Shown here: one piece after another, positions 43,717 to 52,541 of the stretch
Layout of the letters: every line of letters starts with the position of its first letter
Numbering within the stretch: the first letter of the stretch is position 1
NCBI GenBank assembly: GCA_965230615.1
Contig: OZ246012.1
Coordinates: 2,728,001 to 2,792,000 of the forward strand
Direction of reading: 5' to 3'
From: G965230615 sp965230615
GTDB taxonomy: Bacteria; Pseudomonadota; Gammaproteobacteria; HTCC5015
DNA: 64,000 bases
Program-made: the position numbers and the translations under genes
The notes under the pieces: model-generated
Databases searched by the model: none
What the model was told of the DNA's origin: nothing
The model's input: the letters and a program-made list of their open reading frames with translations, nothing else

Positions 43717-44820
43717 TTAGGCAATGCTTTCTCTGGCAACAGCCAATGCATAAGGTTCAGGTGGTACCAGTGTTTTTTCTGCCATAACACTGGCCGCCAA
43801 TAGCTCGGCTGAAGCGGGTGCCATTGAGATACCATTACGAAAATGCCCTGCATTAACAAACAAGCCGCGTATCTCTGGATGTTCGCCAATATAAGGAATG
43901 CCTTGACCACAACCAGGGCGTAAACCTGCCCACTGCTGCTCAACTTCAGCCCGCTGCAAAGCAGGCACGACTGATTCAGCAAAGCGTTTGATATCCATTT
44001 GTGCCGTTAGTGTTGTGGACTTATCAAAGCCCACTTGTTCCATCGTGCTACCCACCACAATCCGGCCATCTGAGCGCGGAACTAAATATCGGCCCTTGTG
44101 CAAGATCACTGAGCGTAATAAACCAGGTATTGTCCGCAGTAATAACATCTGTCCACGCACAGGGTGTATCTGCAAATCAATATGCATCTGCCTTAGCAGT
44201 CTGCCACTCCAGGCACCATTAGCAATCACGACTCGCTCAGCACGGTGCAGTTGTCCATCGATTGTTTTCACACCCTGTACTGCCTGCTGCGATAAAACAA
44301 TTTCCGCAACTTCTGTATCAGCATGCATACTTACCCCACGCTTGTGCAGATAAGTTTGCATGGCTTTAATAAAACGAGGGTTACGAATCTGCGCAATATC
44401 AGGCAGATAAACGGCATCCTGCTCAAGTCTGGCCAAGGCAGGTTCATAAACTGTCAGCTGTGAGGGGTTAATAAAGTCCAGGCGAAGCTGATTATTTTTT
44501 GCCCACTGCGAAGCTTGCTGTGTATCGTGCACATCTAAGATGCATAAACCACAGCGGCGCCATTCTGGATCGATACCACTCACCTTAGCCACATCTTCTA
44601 CTAGCGGTGGATACAAGCTCTGGCTGGTTTGCGACAAGGCATTAACCGCCTGATGGTAACGCCAGGGGTAAAGCGGCGATAAAATCCCCCCCCCTGCCCA
44701 GGAGGCTTCACGCCCAAAGGGTCCCCGTTCCAATATCGATACACGCATGCCACGGTTTAACAATGCCCGCGCTGTCAGCATGCCTATTAAGCCACCACCA
44801 ATGATTATGCAATCTGTCAT
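43717..44820 (-). CDS. thiO: Glycine oxidase ThiO (FAD-dependent)
   Basis: 367 aa. FAD-dependent oxidase making dehydroglycine from glycine for thiazole synthesis. FAD dinucleotide motif CIIIGGGLIGMLTAR at residues 3-18, VSILERGPFGREASWAGGGILSP block, RGQMLLLRT and the C-terminal GLFVNAGHFRNGISMAPASAELLA motif are characteristic. ATG 44820 (MTDCIIIGGG) is preferred; the frame runs open to an ATG at 44853. Divergent from ccmA, while its partners thiS and thiG lie about 7.5 kb away beyond the ccm operon. Upstream lies the palindrome at 44861-44889. Confidence 0.93.
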   Translation of the reverse strand: MTDCIIIGGGLIGMLTARALLNRGMRVSILERGPFGREASWAGGGILSPLYPWRYHQAVNALSQTSQSLYPPLVEDVAKVSGIDPEWRRCGLCILDVHDTQQASQWAKNNQLRLDFINPSQLTVYEPALARLEQDAVYLPDIAQIRNPRFIKAMQTYLHKRGVSMHADTEVAEIVLSQQAVQGVKTIDGQLHRAERVVIANGAWSGRLLRQMHIDLQIHPVRGQMLLLRTIPGLLRSVILHKGRYLVPRSDGRIVVGSTMEQVGFDKSTTLTAQMDIKRFAESVVPALQRAEVEQQWAGLRPGCGQGIPYIGEHPEIRGLFVNAGHFRNGISMAPASAELLAASVMAEKTLVPPEPYALAVARESIA

Positions 44821-44860
44821 GCGGGCTATTATATGGGAATTTTTGGTCAGCATGCTTTGT

Positions 44861-44889
44861 TTTATTCCCTACACTGTGTAGGGAATAAA
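44861..44889. promoter_or_regulatory. Perfect palindrome in the thiO-ccmA divergent region
   Basis: Arms TTTATTCCCTACA (44861-44873) and TGTAGGGAATAAA (44877-44889) are perfect reverse complements around CTG. It lies 41 bp upstream of the thiO ATG and about 190 bp upstream of ccmA. It fits a dimeric operator or a leader hairpin on the thiO mRNA. It does not match a TPP riboswitch. Confidence 0.5.
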
Positions 44890-45078
44890 TCTATTATCAT
44901 CAACTAACTTAAGCTGGAACGATCAATTATAATGATGTGTGACAATTTTTAGCCCGTATCCAGACCCTCAACAGATGGGTATGATTAATCTTCATTATCA
45001 GCAATTAAGACACTTGGCGGATTTTATCGTGTAAAATTGCCCGCCTTTGACCTTATATAAAGCTAAACCTGTATTAAC

Positions 45079-45714
45079 GTGACAAACGCCAACCCGCCAT
45101 TGCTCAACGCTTCACAACTCCGCTGTGTCCGAGGTGACCGCGAACTATTCAGTGAGCTTTCCTTATCATTACACGCCGGTGAGATTTTGCATATCCAAGG
45201 CGCGAATGGCAGTGGCAAAACCACACTGATCCGCATGCTGGCCGGTCTTATCCGGCCCGATGACGGTGAAATTCTCTGGCAAGATAACAGTATCAGCGCA
45301 GACCCTAAGCGGTATTACGCAGATATGCGATATATTGGCCATTTAACGGGTATCAAGTTGGTTTTGACGCCCTTGCAAAACCTGCGCTTTAAAGCGGACT
45401 TACTGAATCAACCCCTGGCCATGTCCGCTGAAGCTGCACTGGAGCAAGTCGAGCTTTATGGGTTTGAAGAGGAACCTGCCAAAACATTGTCTGCCGGACA
45501 AAAACGGCGTATTGCACTCGCGAGTTTATTAATGATGCCAGGCAAATTATGGCTGCTGGATGAACCCTACACCTCATTGGATACTGCTGGCATTGCGATC
45601 TTAGAGTCCTTGTTGGACCAGCACCTGCAGGCAGGCGGTATGGCCATTTTAGCCAGTCATAGCCCTGTGACCTTAAAACAGCATGCCATCAATACTCTAC
45701 AACTACTGACTTAA
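45079..45714 (+). CDS. ccmA: Cytochrome c maturation ABC ATPase CcmA
   Basis: 211 aa. ATP-hydrolysing subunit of CcmABCD, which releases holo-CcmE loaded with haem. Walker A GANGSGKTT, Q-loop region, signature LSAGQKRR, Walker B LWLLDEP, and switch His in ASHSP. The start is GTG 45079 (MTNANPPLL). First gene of an uninterrupted ccmABCDEFGHI operon. No canonical promoter was found; TATAAT occurs at 44928-44933 without a good -35. Confidence 0.95.
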   Translation: MTNANPPLLNASQLRCVRGDRELFSELSLSLHAGEILHIQGANGSGKTTLIRMLAGLIRPDDGEILWQDNSISADPKRYYADMRYIGHLTGIKLVLTPLQNLRFKADLLNQPLAMSAEAALEQVELYGFEEEPAKTLSAGQKRRIALASLLMMPGKLWLLDEPYTSLDTAGIAILESLLDQHLQAGGMAILASHSPVTLKQHAINTLQLLT

Positions 45715-45724
45715 ATAGATCGCC

Positions 45725-46411
45725 ATGACAAGTTCGAGCAATCCAATACGACCCTATACAGCGCTACTAAAGCGGGATCTGCTGTTAGCCGTGCATAACC
45801 CGGGGCAGCTGATCAGCCCATTAATGTTTTATATTCTCGTTATTATCTTATTTCCTTTTGGAATTAAACCAGACCCCAATATTCTAAGCCTGATTGCACC
45901 CGGCGTTATCTGGGTTGCAGCCCTGCTCGCAACACTCTTGGCAATGGATAGCTTGTTCAGAGCCGACTATCTCGACGGCAGCCTGGAACAGCTGACCACC
46001 AGCTCGCAATCGTTAGCACTGCTGGTAACGATGAAAATTCTGGTGCACTGGTTAATTACGGGCTTACCACTGGTAATATTGGCCCCGCTTTTAGGTGTGC
46101 TATTTTCGCTTTCGATTGAATCCATCGGTATACTTATTGTCACACTATTACTGGGCACGCCAGTGCTTAGCTTGATTGGTGCAATGGGGGCAGCACTGAC
46201 ATTGAATGCGCGCAATAGTAATGCTTTGCTAGCGCTGATCATTCTGCCTTTCTATATACCCGTACTGATTTTTGGCGCTGGCACCGTTAATGCTGCCGCA
46301 GTGGGTCTGCCGGTTACCGGTCAACTTTACCTGCTCGCCGCGCTGCTCGTCAGTGCATTAACACTGTCCCCGGTTGTGGCAGCGGCTGCGATAAAAATAA
46401 GCCTTAATTAA
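45725..46411 (+). CDS. ccmB: Haem exporter subunit CcmB
   Basis: 228 aa, six membrane helices, integral partner of CcmA. The N-terminal block LKRDLLLAVHNPGQLISPLMFYILVIILFPFGI and the SLFRADYLDGSLEQL motif are CcmB signatures. It starts 10 bp after ccmA and ends 12 bp before ccmC. Confidence 0.95.
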   Translation: MTSSSNPIRPYTALLKRDLLLAVHNPGQLISPLMFYILVIILFPFGIKPDPNILSLIAPGVIWVAALLATLLAMDSLFRADYLDGSLEQLTTSSQSLALLVTMKILVHWLITGLPLVILAPLLGVLFSLSIESIGILIVTLLLGTPVLSLIGAMGAALTLNARNSNALLALIILPFYIPVLIFGAGTVNAAAVGLPVTGQLYLLAALLVSALTLSPVVAAAAIKISLN

Positions 46412-46423
46412 GAGTTATTTAAT

Positions 46424-47170
46424 ATGTTCAGAGCGATTTGGCAATTTATTCATAAAATGGGGTCACCCAAATACTTTTACGACTTGTCGGGTAAATGGGT
46501 ACATTGGTTAGGCTGGCCATGTTTAATTCTGATGATAGTGGGTTATATCGGCGCTTTTCTGGCACCGCCTGATTATCAGCAAGGTGAAACAATTCGTATC
46601 TTATACGTGCATGTGCCAACCGCCATTCTATCGCAATCCATTTATATGTTTATGGCAGTCAATGCGGCTATTGCGCTTATCTGGCGCATTAAAGTCTCTA
46701 ACATTCTGGCCCGCAGCAGTGCACCGATTGGCGCTTGCTTTACCTTAATCGCCTTGGCCACAGGCGCTTTATGGGGCAAGCCGATGTGGGGTACTTATTG
46801 GGTATGGGATGCACGCTTAACATCTGAGTTAATTCTGTTATTTATTTATCTGGGTTTAATCGCTTTATATGCCGCATTTGATGATAAGGACGTTGCCAAC
46901 ACGCTGACAAACATCCTGTCTATTGTGGGTATTGTGATCATCCCTATTATTAAATTTTCTGTCGAGTGGTGGAGTACATTACATCAGCCCGCCACTATCT
47001 CTAAACTAGGTAAGCCTTCAATGGCAACAGAAATGTTGATTCCACTGCTTATTCTCATCCTAGCCTATTACCTATACTTTTTTACCAGCCTGCTTATGCG
47101 TGCCAGAGTGCACGTTATCGAGCGTGAGAAACAAAGCCGCTGGGTGCAAACAATGATGGAGGGTAAGTAG
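46424..47170 (+). CDS. ccmC: Haem handling protein CcmC
   Basis: 248 aa, six membrane helices. Delivers haem to CcmE. The WWD motif is WGKPMWGTYWVWDARLTSELILLF; the haem-ligating His residues lie in periplasmic loops (YVHVPTAILS; WWSTLHQPAT). The full-length match and position confirm identity. ccmD begins one base after its stop. Confidence 0.96.
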   Translation: MFRAIWQFIHKMGSPKYFYDLSGKWVHWLGWPCLILMIVGYIGAFLAPPDYQQGETIRILYVHVPTAILSQSIYMFMAVNAAIALIWRIKVSNILARSSAPIGACFTLIALATGALWGKPMWGTYWVWDARLTSELILLFIYLGLIALYAAFDDKDVANTLTNILSIVGIVIIPIIKFSVEWWSTLHQPATISKLGKPSMATEMLIPLLILILAYYLYFFTSLLMRARVHVIEREKQSRWVQTMMEGK

Positions 47171-47171
47171 C

Positions 47172-47348
47172 ATGGCTGAATTTTTTCATATGGGCGGCTA
47201 TGCCTTTTTTGTATGGGGCTCTTACGCCGTCGGTTTCATTGTGTTGCTCGCCAATTTCGTTTGGCCATTATTGAAAAAACGCAAACTCTTTCATCAAATG
47301 CAGGCAGCGCAAGCTCGCCAGGAAAAATTAGCCAGGAGACAATCATGA
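47172..47348 (+). CDS. ccmD: Haem exporter accessory protein CcmD
   Basis: 58 aa, single membrane helix (YAFFVWGSYAVGFIVLLANFVWPLL) after MAEFFHMGG, then a basic cytoplasmic tail (LLKKRKLFHQMQAAQARQEK). The sequence MGGYAFFVWGSYA is the CcmD hallmark. Needed for release of holo-CcmE from CcmABC. Its TGA overlaps the ccmE ATG (ATGA), indicating coupled translation. ATG at 47172, end TGA 47346-47348. Confidence 0.93.
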   Translation: MAEFFHMGGYAFFVWGSYAVGFIVLLANFVWPLLKKRKLFHQMQAAQARQEKLARRQS

Positions 47349-47812
47349 CTCCACGTCAACAACGTATGGTGTTTGTTGCTGTTATCATTATTGGTGTCAG
47401 CATTGCAACCGCACTTGCACTGGTTGCACTCAACGAAAACTTAAATCACTTTTATAGCCCGGCACAAATTAAAGCAGGCGAAGCACCGACAGGTGCCGTT
47501 ATTCGCATTGGCGGCCTGGTTGTCGATGGCAGCGTTACGCGCGAGGCCGATGGTCTTACCGTGGCCTTTGACTTAACCGATAATGCTGCCGAGGTGACCA
47601 TTAACTACACCGGCATCCTGCCTGATTTATTTCGGGAAGGCCAAGGTATCGTTGCAGTTGGCAAACTTAACCCAAGTGGGGTTGTTGTAGCCGACGAAGT
47701 ACTGGCTAAGCATGATGAGAACTATATGCCACCAGAAGTCGCCGAGGCTTTAAAAGCGGCTAAAGAAAACGGCACACCCGTTTATATGCCACATAATAAA
47801 CCTGACGCTTAA
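47345..47812 (+). CDS. ccmE: Haem chaperone CcmE
   Basis: 155 aa. N-terminal membrane anchor (VFVAVIIIGVSIATALALVAL), then an OB-fold periplasmic domain. Haem-binding His123 and Tyr127 are in LAKHDENYMPPEV (HxxxY), covalently binding haem as in E. coli. The start is ATG 47345, overlapping ccmD; a longer open frame back to 47213 lies inside ccmD and is not used. It transfers haem to CcmF/H. Confidence 0.96.
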   Translation: MTPRQQRMVFVAVIIIGVSIATALALVALNENLNHFYSPAQIKAGEAPTGAVIRIGGLVVDGSVTREADGLTVAFDLTDNAAEVTINYTGILPDLFREGQGIVAVGKLNPSGVVVADEVLAKHDENYMPPEVAEALKAAKENGTPVYMPHNKPDA

Positions 47813-47823
47813 GAGAGTTCATT

Positions 47824-49800
47824 ATGATTCCTGAGCTTGGTAACTTCGCATTGATCCTGGCACTTTGTTTAGCAATAGTGCAATTTATTATTCCACTGAT
47901 TGGCACTTATAATCATCGTAGCAGCTGGATGCGTGTTGCCCTACCTGCCACGCGCTGGCAATTTGGTTGTCTGGCATTAGCTTTTGCCTGCTTAACCTAT
48001 GCTTATGTCGTTAAAGACTTTTCCGTACTCAATGTTGTTAACAATAATAATTCAGCACTGCCATTGCACTATCGCATTTCAGCAGTATGGGGCAATCATG
48101 AAGGCTCCTTGTTACTCTGGGTATTATTATTAAGCGGCTGGGCATTTGCGGTGAGTCACTTTAGTACTGGACTACCTTTAGCCTTTCGCGCACGCGTACT
48201 CTCAGTACTCGGTTTTATCAGCATTGGCTTTTTACTGTTTGTTATTTTTACTTCAAACCCGTTTGAGCGCGTTATTCCAGCAGCTCTCGATGGCCGTGAC
48301 TTAAACCCTCTATTGCAAGATATTGGCCTGATTATTCACCCACCAATGTTGTATATGGGTTATGTCGGTTTGGCAGTGCCCTTTGCTTTTGCCATTGCAG
48401 CCCTTTTAGAAGGTCGTATTGATTCGGCCTGGACCCGCTGGACTCGCCCATGGACGACTGTAGCCTGGGTTTTCCTCACTATTGGTATCGCGCTGGGTAG
48501 CTGGTGGGCTTACTATGAACTTGGCTGGGGCGGCTGGTGGTTTTGGGACCCTGTAGAAAATGCTTCTTTTATGCCCTGGCTACTCGCAACAGCTTTATTG
48601 CATTGTCTGGCTGTAACGGAACAACGCAGCGCTTTTAAAGCTTGGACCATTTTATTATCCATTTTTGGTTTCTCATTAAGTTTGCTCGGTACATTTTTAG
48701 TTCGCTCGGGCGTACTGGTATCAGTGCATGCTTTTGCCAGTGACCCTGAACGCGGTGTATTTGTATTAGCGTTTTTATGTATTGTTGTTGGCAGCTCACT
48801 GGTGTTATACGCCTGGCGCGCGGTTGATATTCAAACCACTGGCCGCTTTAGCCCCTTGTCACGTGAATCTCTGCTATTGATGAATAATGTTTTATTAGTG
48901 TGCGCTTGCGCCATGATATTGCTCGGTACGCTATACCCGATTATTCATGCAGCTATGGGCGGTGGCTCCTTATCAGTGGGTAAACCTTACTTTGATTTAT
49001 GGTTTTCATTATTTATGCTGCCACTTGCTTTAGTGCTGGGCATAGGCCCCATTGCGCGTTGGAAAAAAGATGATGGCAAATCATTGTCTAAGCGTTTATA
49101 TAAAACGGTCATATTAGCTCTATTACTCGCACTGGTATTTATTCTACTCACGTTTGGCCCAGGCTCCATTATGGTAACACTGAGTATTATCCTAGCTTGT
49201 TGGGTAATCGTCAGTAGTCTACATACTTTAAAAGCCCGCGTTTCCAGCCGTGATTTGGTGGGTAGCTTACGCCGCTTACCCCGTGGTTATATTGGCATGC
49301 TATTAGCGCACTTAGGCTTTGGTGTGGTTATTATTGGCGTGACCTTTGCCAGCGCCTACACTGTCGAAAAAGATGTGAGCTTCTCTCCGGGCGACGAACA
49401 AACGCTCTCTGGCTATACTTACCGGTTTAGTAAACTCGCTGACGTGCCCGGCCCTAATTACCGGGCAACACGTGCAACAATTGATATCTTAAAAAATGAT
49501 AAGCAGGTTGCCACACTCCACCCTGAGAAGCGTTATTACTTTACCCAAGAAAAACCGATGACCGAAGCAGGCATTAATGCTGGTTTCTTTCGGGATATCT
49601 ATGTCTCTCTAGGTGAACCACTGGAAGATGGCGCCTGGGCTGTACGCCTGCACTATAAGCCTTATGTGCGTTGGCTATGGCTAGGCCCGCTGCTCATGGC
49701 ACTGGGTGGCTTTTTATCCGCCAGTGATAAACGCTATCGACTGGAGCGCAAACAAGCAAGAGCTGCAGCTGCCAGCACAACCGCTGTAGGTAACGCCTGA
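47824..49800 (+). CDS. ccmF: Cytochrome c haem lyase subunit CcmF
   Basis: 658 aa, about 15 membrane helices. WWD motif WGGWWFWDPVENASFMPW and conserved His motifs (RISAVWGNHEGS, IIHPPMLYMGYVG, VSVHAFASDPERG) that carry the b-haem and position holo-CcmE. It joins haem to apocytochrome c with CcmH. Its TGA overlaps the ccmG ATG (position 49800). Confidence 0.97.
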   Translation: MIPELGNFALILALCLAIVQFIIPLIGTYNHRSSWMRVALPATRWQFGCLALAFACLTYAYVVKDFSVLNVVNNNNSALPLHYRISAVWGNHEGSLLLWVLLLSGWAFAVSHFSTGLPLAFRARVLSVLGFISIGFLLFVIFTSNPFERVIPAALDGRDLNPLLQDIGLIIHPPMLYMGYVGLAVPFAFAIAALLEGRIDSAWTRWTRPWTTVAWVFLTIGIALGSWWAYYELGWGGWWFWDPVENASFMPWLLATALLHCLAVTEQRSAFKAWTILLSIFGFSLSLLGTFLVRSGVLVSVHAFASDPERGVFVLAFLCIVVGSSLVLYAWRAVDIQTTGRFSPLSRESLLLMNNVLLVCACAMILLGTLYPIIHAAMGGGSLSVGKPYFDLWFSLFMLPLALVLGIGPIARWKKDDGKSLSKRLYKTVILALLLALVFILLTFGPGSIMVTLSIILACWVIVSSLHTLKARVSSRDLVGSLRRLPRGYIGMLLAHLGFGVVIIGVTFASAYTVEKDVSFSPGDEQTLSGYTYRFSKLADVPGPNYRATRATIDILKNDKQVATLHPEKRYYFTQEKPMTEAGINAGFFRDIYVSLGEPLEDGAWAVRLHYKPYVRWLWLGPLLMALGGFLSASDKRYRLERKQARAAAASTTAVGNA

Positions 49801-50336
49801 TGATTCGCGCACTGGTTCCTTTAGCTATTTTTTTGTTGCTGGTCGCTTTACTGGGCTATGGTCTGACACGCGACCCGCGTAAAGTTACCTCACCACTTAT
49901 CAACAAACCATTACCCAGCTTCGAGCTGCCAAGACTACGCGATCCCAAGCAGACATTAGGCTTGGAAGACCTTAAAGGCCAGGTTTCTATGTTAAATGTT
50001 TGGGGCAGCTGGTGTATTTCTTGTAAGCATGAACACCCTATGTTACTGGATATTGCCAAATTAAATATTGTGCCTATTTATGGTCTTAATTATAAAGATA
50101 ACGATGCCAGCGCCATTCGCTGGTTAGAGCAGCTTGGCGACCCTTATGTTGCCAATGCAGTAGATGCTAATGGCAGAACAGGTATTAATCTGGGCGTTTA
50201 TGGCGCACCGGAAACTTACATTATTGACCAGAACGGCATCGTTGCTTATAAGCATATTGGCCCAATTGGCTTAGATACATGGGAACAAACATTGCTGCCT
50301 ATCATTAAAGGCTTAAAGAACCAGAATAAAGGTTAA
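49800..50336 (+). CDS. ccmG: Thiol:disulphide oxidoreductase CcmG (DsbE)
   Basis: 178 aa. N-terminal membrane anchor (about residues 3-21) and a periplasmic thioredoxin fold. Active site WCISC (Cys72, Cys75) in NVWGSWCISCKHEHP; the cis-Pro loop is GAPETYIID. Keeps apocytochrome c CXXCH Cys reduced with CcmH. Starts one base inside the ccmF stop. Confidence 0.96.
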   Translation: MIRALVPLAIFLLLVALLGYGLTRDPRKVTSPLINKPLPSFELPRLRDPKQTLGLEDLKGQVSMLNVWGSWCISCKHEHPMLLDIAKLNIVPIYGLNYKDNDASAIRWLEQLGDPYVANAVDANGRTGINLGVYGAPETYIIDQNGIVAYKHIGPIGLDTWEQTLLPIIKGLKNQNKG

Positions 50337-50338
50337 TT

Positions 50339-50833
50339 ATGATGCTAACAAAATCCAACATCATGAAATTTATCAGTGGGTTTGTATTAAGCATTACCCT
50401 ACTCAATATAAGTTTCGCGCAGGAAGAACTCATCACCTTTGACAAACCCGAGTATAAAGAACGCTACTATAATTTACTGGAAGTGTTGCGCTGCCTGGTT
50501 TGCCAAAACCAAAACCTAGCTGATTCCGATGCACACTTAGCGCAAGACCTGCGCGACCAAACCTACGATATGGTCAACAATGGTGCAACAGAACAAGAAG
50601 TGCGTGATTACATGGTCGCTCGTTATGGTGACTTTGTACTCTATGAGCCACCGGTAAAAAGCTCTACGCTACTACTATGGTTTGGTCCTTTTATTCTTGT
50701 GGGCGTAGCCACCGTGGTACTGGTGTTCAAAATCATGAGCCGCAGTGAAAATGAAGTTGCGGCTTTATCTGAAAGACAAAAACAACGCGTCGCCGAACTG
50801 CTCAATAAAGCTGACAACGACAATAACGATTAA
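50339..50833 (+). CDS. ccmH: Cytochrome c maturation protein CcmH
   Basis: 164 aa. Signal peptide about residues 1-27 (cleavage before QEE), redox motif LRCLVCQNQ (Cys52, Cys55), then one C-terminal membrane helix (LLLWFGPFILVGVATVVLVFK). This is the short, split CcmH of Pseudomonas type; the TPR half is the next gene, ccmI. Starts ATG ATG; the first is used. It lies 2 bp after ccmG. Confidence 0.95.
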   Translation: MMLTKSNIMKFISGFVLSITLLNISFAQEELITFDKPEYKERYYNLLEVLRCLVCQNQNLADSDAHLAQDLRDQTYDMVNNGATEQEVRDYMVARYGDFVLYEPPVKSSTLLLWFGPFILVGVATVVLVFKIMSRSENEVAALSERQKQRVAELLNKADNDNND

Positions 50834-50856
50834 TACCTGACCTTAAGACCTTCACT

Positions 50857-52215
50857 ATGCTTACATTTTGGCTGATTGCTGGACTGCTAACCGCAGTAAC
50901 TTTATATTTTGTTTTAAGACCTTTGCTCAAAGCAGATAATGAAAATGATATTGAGCGCGAAACACACATTATTGGTATTCATAAAGAACGTCTGCAACAA
51001 TTAGAAAGCCAATTAAACCGCAAGGAAATCACCGAAGCTCAATTTAAAGAAGCCCAAGAAGAGCTTGCGGTTAATTTAGCCAGTGAGTTACCTGAAACCA
51101 GTTCAGCAACAAAAGACGATGGCGCTACTAGCCAGCACTGGTTAGATACGCCTTTGGCCCGCATTTTATTACCCGCATTACTACGCGTACTATTTCGCTC
51201 CGTTTTCCCACCGCTATTCAAAGGTCTTGTCTTTATTTTTACACCGGCAGCAAAAGCGTTACAAAAACATATCGGCTGGGTTGTTGGCGTTGGTATCCCG
51301 GTTATCACCTTAGCTTTATATGTCAATATTGGCAACTTACAAGCACTCAATGGCATTGAACAGACGGCCGCCGACAAAGATCCGAACCTCGCTCAATACG
51401 AACAAATACAGGGCATGATTGAGCAGCTAGAGAACCGCCTCAAAGAAGACCCTAAAGATTTACAAGGCTGGTCTATGCTGATTCGCAGCTACTCAGCACT
51501 CAACCAGCTTGAACGCGCACACAATACTATTTTACTGGCAGAACAGCACTTCCCGGGACACCCAAATTTATTACTCAGTCTGGCCGAGTTATTAGCGACC
51601 AAAGATAAAGGCAATTTACTGGGTGAGCCTGCTATTCTAATCAAAAAAGCCATGCAGGCGGACCCAACCAACCGCTATGGCCGCTACTTATTAGGCATGC
51701 TGGCGCATCAAAAAGGGGATACGGAAATTGCGATTACCGCCTGGCAATCACTGATTGATGATGGTCAATCCACCCCTCAAGAAGTTGCCACCTTGCAGCA
51801 GTTTATTACAGAAGCCAAAGCTGGCAGCGGCCAAGCGGCTGACAACACAACGCCAGCAGAGAGTAGTGGTCCATCGGTGACAGTGGCTGTCTCGCTTTCT
51901 CCTGCCTTGCAAGCGAAAGTACAGCCAAGTGATGCCCTGTTTATTTTTGCTCGCGCTGAGAACGGCCCACCTATGCCACTGGCGATCTATCGTGGTAATG
52001 CACGCGAGTTACCACTCACCGTTACGCTCAGCGATGCCAATGCCATGATGCCGCAAATGAAGATATCCATGTTTCCATCGGTGATTGTCGGCGCTCGCAT
52101 TTCCAAAACAGGTGACGCCATTGCCAGCAGCGGTGATTTACAAGGACTCAGCCAGCCACTAGACCCTAAAAGCAACCCCAATATTGATATTGAGATTGCT
52201 GACCTTGTGCCTTAA
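50857..52215 (+). CDS. ccmI: Cytochrome c maturation TPR protein CcmI
   Basis: 452 aa. N-terminal helix LTFWLIAGLLTAVTLYFVLRPLL, an acidic cytoplasmic loop (coiled coil), a second helix near residues 145-160 (GWVVGVGIPVITLALYV), then periplasmic TPR repeats (about 180-320: EQLENRLKEDPKDLQGWSMLIRSYSALNQ and following) and a C-terminal domain (VTVAVSLSPALQAKV...). It chaperones apocytochrome c. Compared with typical CcmI the stretch between the two helices carries an extra hydrophobic region (about 105-130). Ends the ccm operon. Confidence 0.93.
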   Translation: MLTFWLIAGLLTAVTLYFVLRPLLKADNENDIERETHIIGIHKERLQQLESQLNRKEITEAQFKEAQEELAVNLASELPETSSATKDDGATSQHWLDTPLARILLPALLRVLFRSVFPPLFKGLVFIFTPAAKALQKHIGWVVGVGIPVITLALYVNIGNLQALNGIEQTAADKDPNLAQYEQIQGMIEQLENRLKEDPKDLQGWSMLIRSYSALNQLERAHNTILLAEQHFPGHPNLLLSLAELLATKDKGNLLGEPAILIKKAMQADPTNRYGRYLLGMLAHQKGDTEIAITAWQSLIDDGQSTPQEVATLQQFITEAKAGSGQAADNTTPAESSGPSVTVAVSLSPALQAKVQPSDALFIFARAENGPPMPLAIYRGNARELPLTVTLSDANAMMPQMKISMFPSVIVGARISKTGDAIASSGDLQGLSQPLDPKSNPNIDIEIADLVP

Positions 52216-52322
52216 TCACTGAGCTTGACTTAACGCTGGCCGGTAACAGGCATTTGTCTGAGTGCCGATTGCGCGCGCATGGTGTAAAATAAACACACAC
52301 TTTCTTTTTATATAATGCTCGT

Positions 52323-52523
52323 ATGAATATCACCGTCAACGGAGAACCTCATGTGCTGCCCGAGGGCAGCCACTTACAAGACTTAATTGATCAGCTGCAG
52401 CTTAGTAGCCAGCGGCTGGCCGTAGAGCTTAACCTGGAAATCGTGCCACGCAGCGAATACCACAATCAAGCGCTACGCGACGGCGACCGTATTGAAATTG
52501 TGCATGCCATCGGCGGCGGCTAA
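52323..52523 (+). CDS. thiS: Sulphur carrier protein ThiS
   Basis: 66 aa, ubiquitin-like sulphur carrier for thiazole synthesis. It starts MNITVNGEPHVLPEGSHL and ends IVHAIGGG with the C-terminal Gly-Gly that is adenylated by ThiF and thiocarboxylated. TATAAT (52311-52316) is only 6 bp upstream of ATG; no consensus -35 and no TPP riboswitch were seen in the 107-bp leader. Followed by thiG after 18 bp. Confidence 0.95.
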   Translation: MNITVNGEPHVLPEGSHLQDLIDQLQLSSQRLAVELNLEIVPRSEYHNQALRDGDRIEIVHAIGGG

Positions 52524-52541
52524 CCCCAAACAGGAAATATT

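Noticed and set aside
47213..47344. Upstream extension of ccmE
   Set aside because: The open frame before ATG 47345 lies within ccmD in another frame; family length and the ATGA overlap favour 47345.
52216..52322. TPP riboswitch in front of thiS
   Set aside because: The 107-bp leader lacks the conserved CTGAGA and ACCTGA-type segments of the thi-box.
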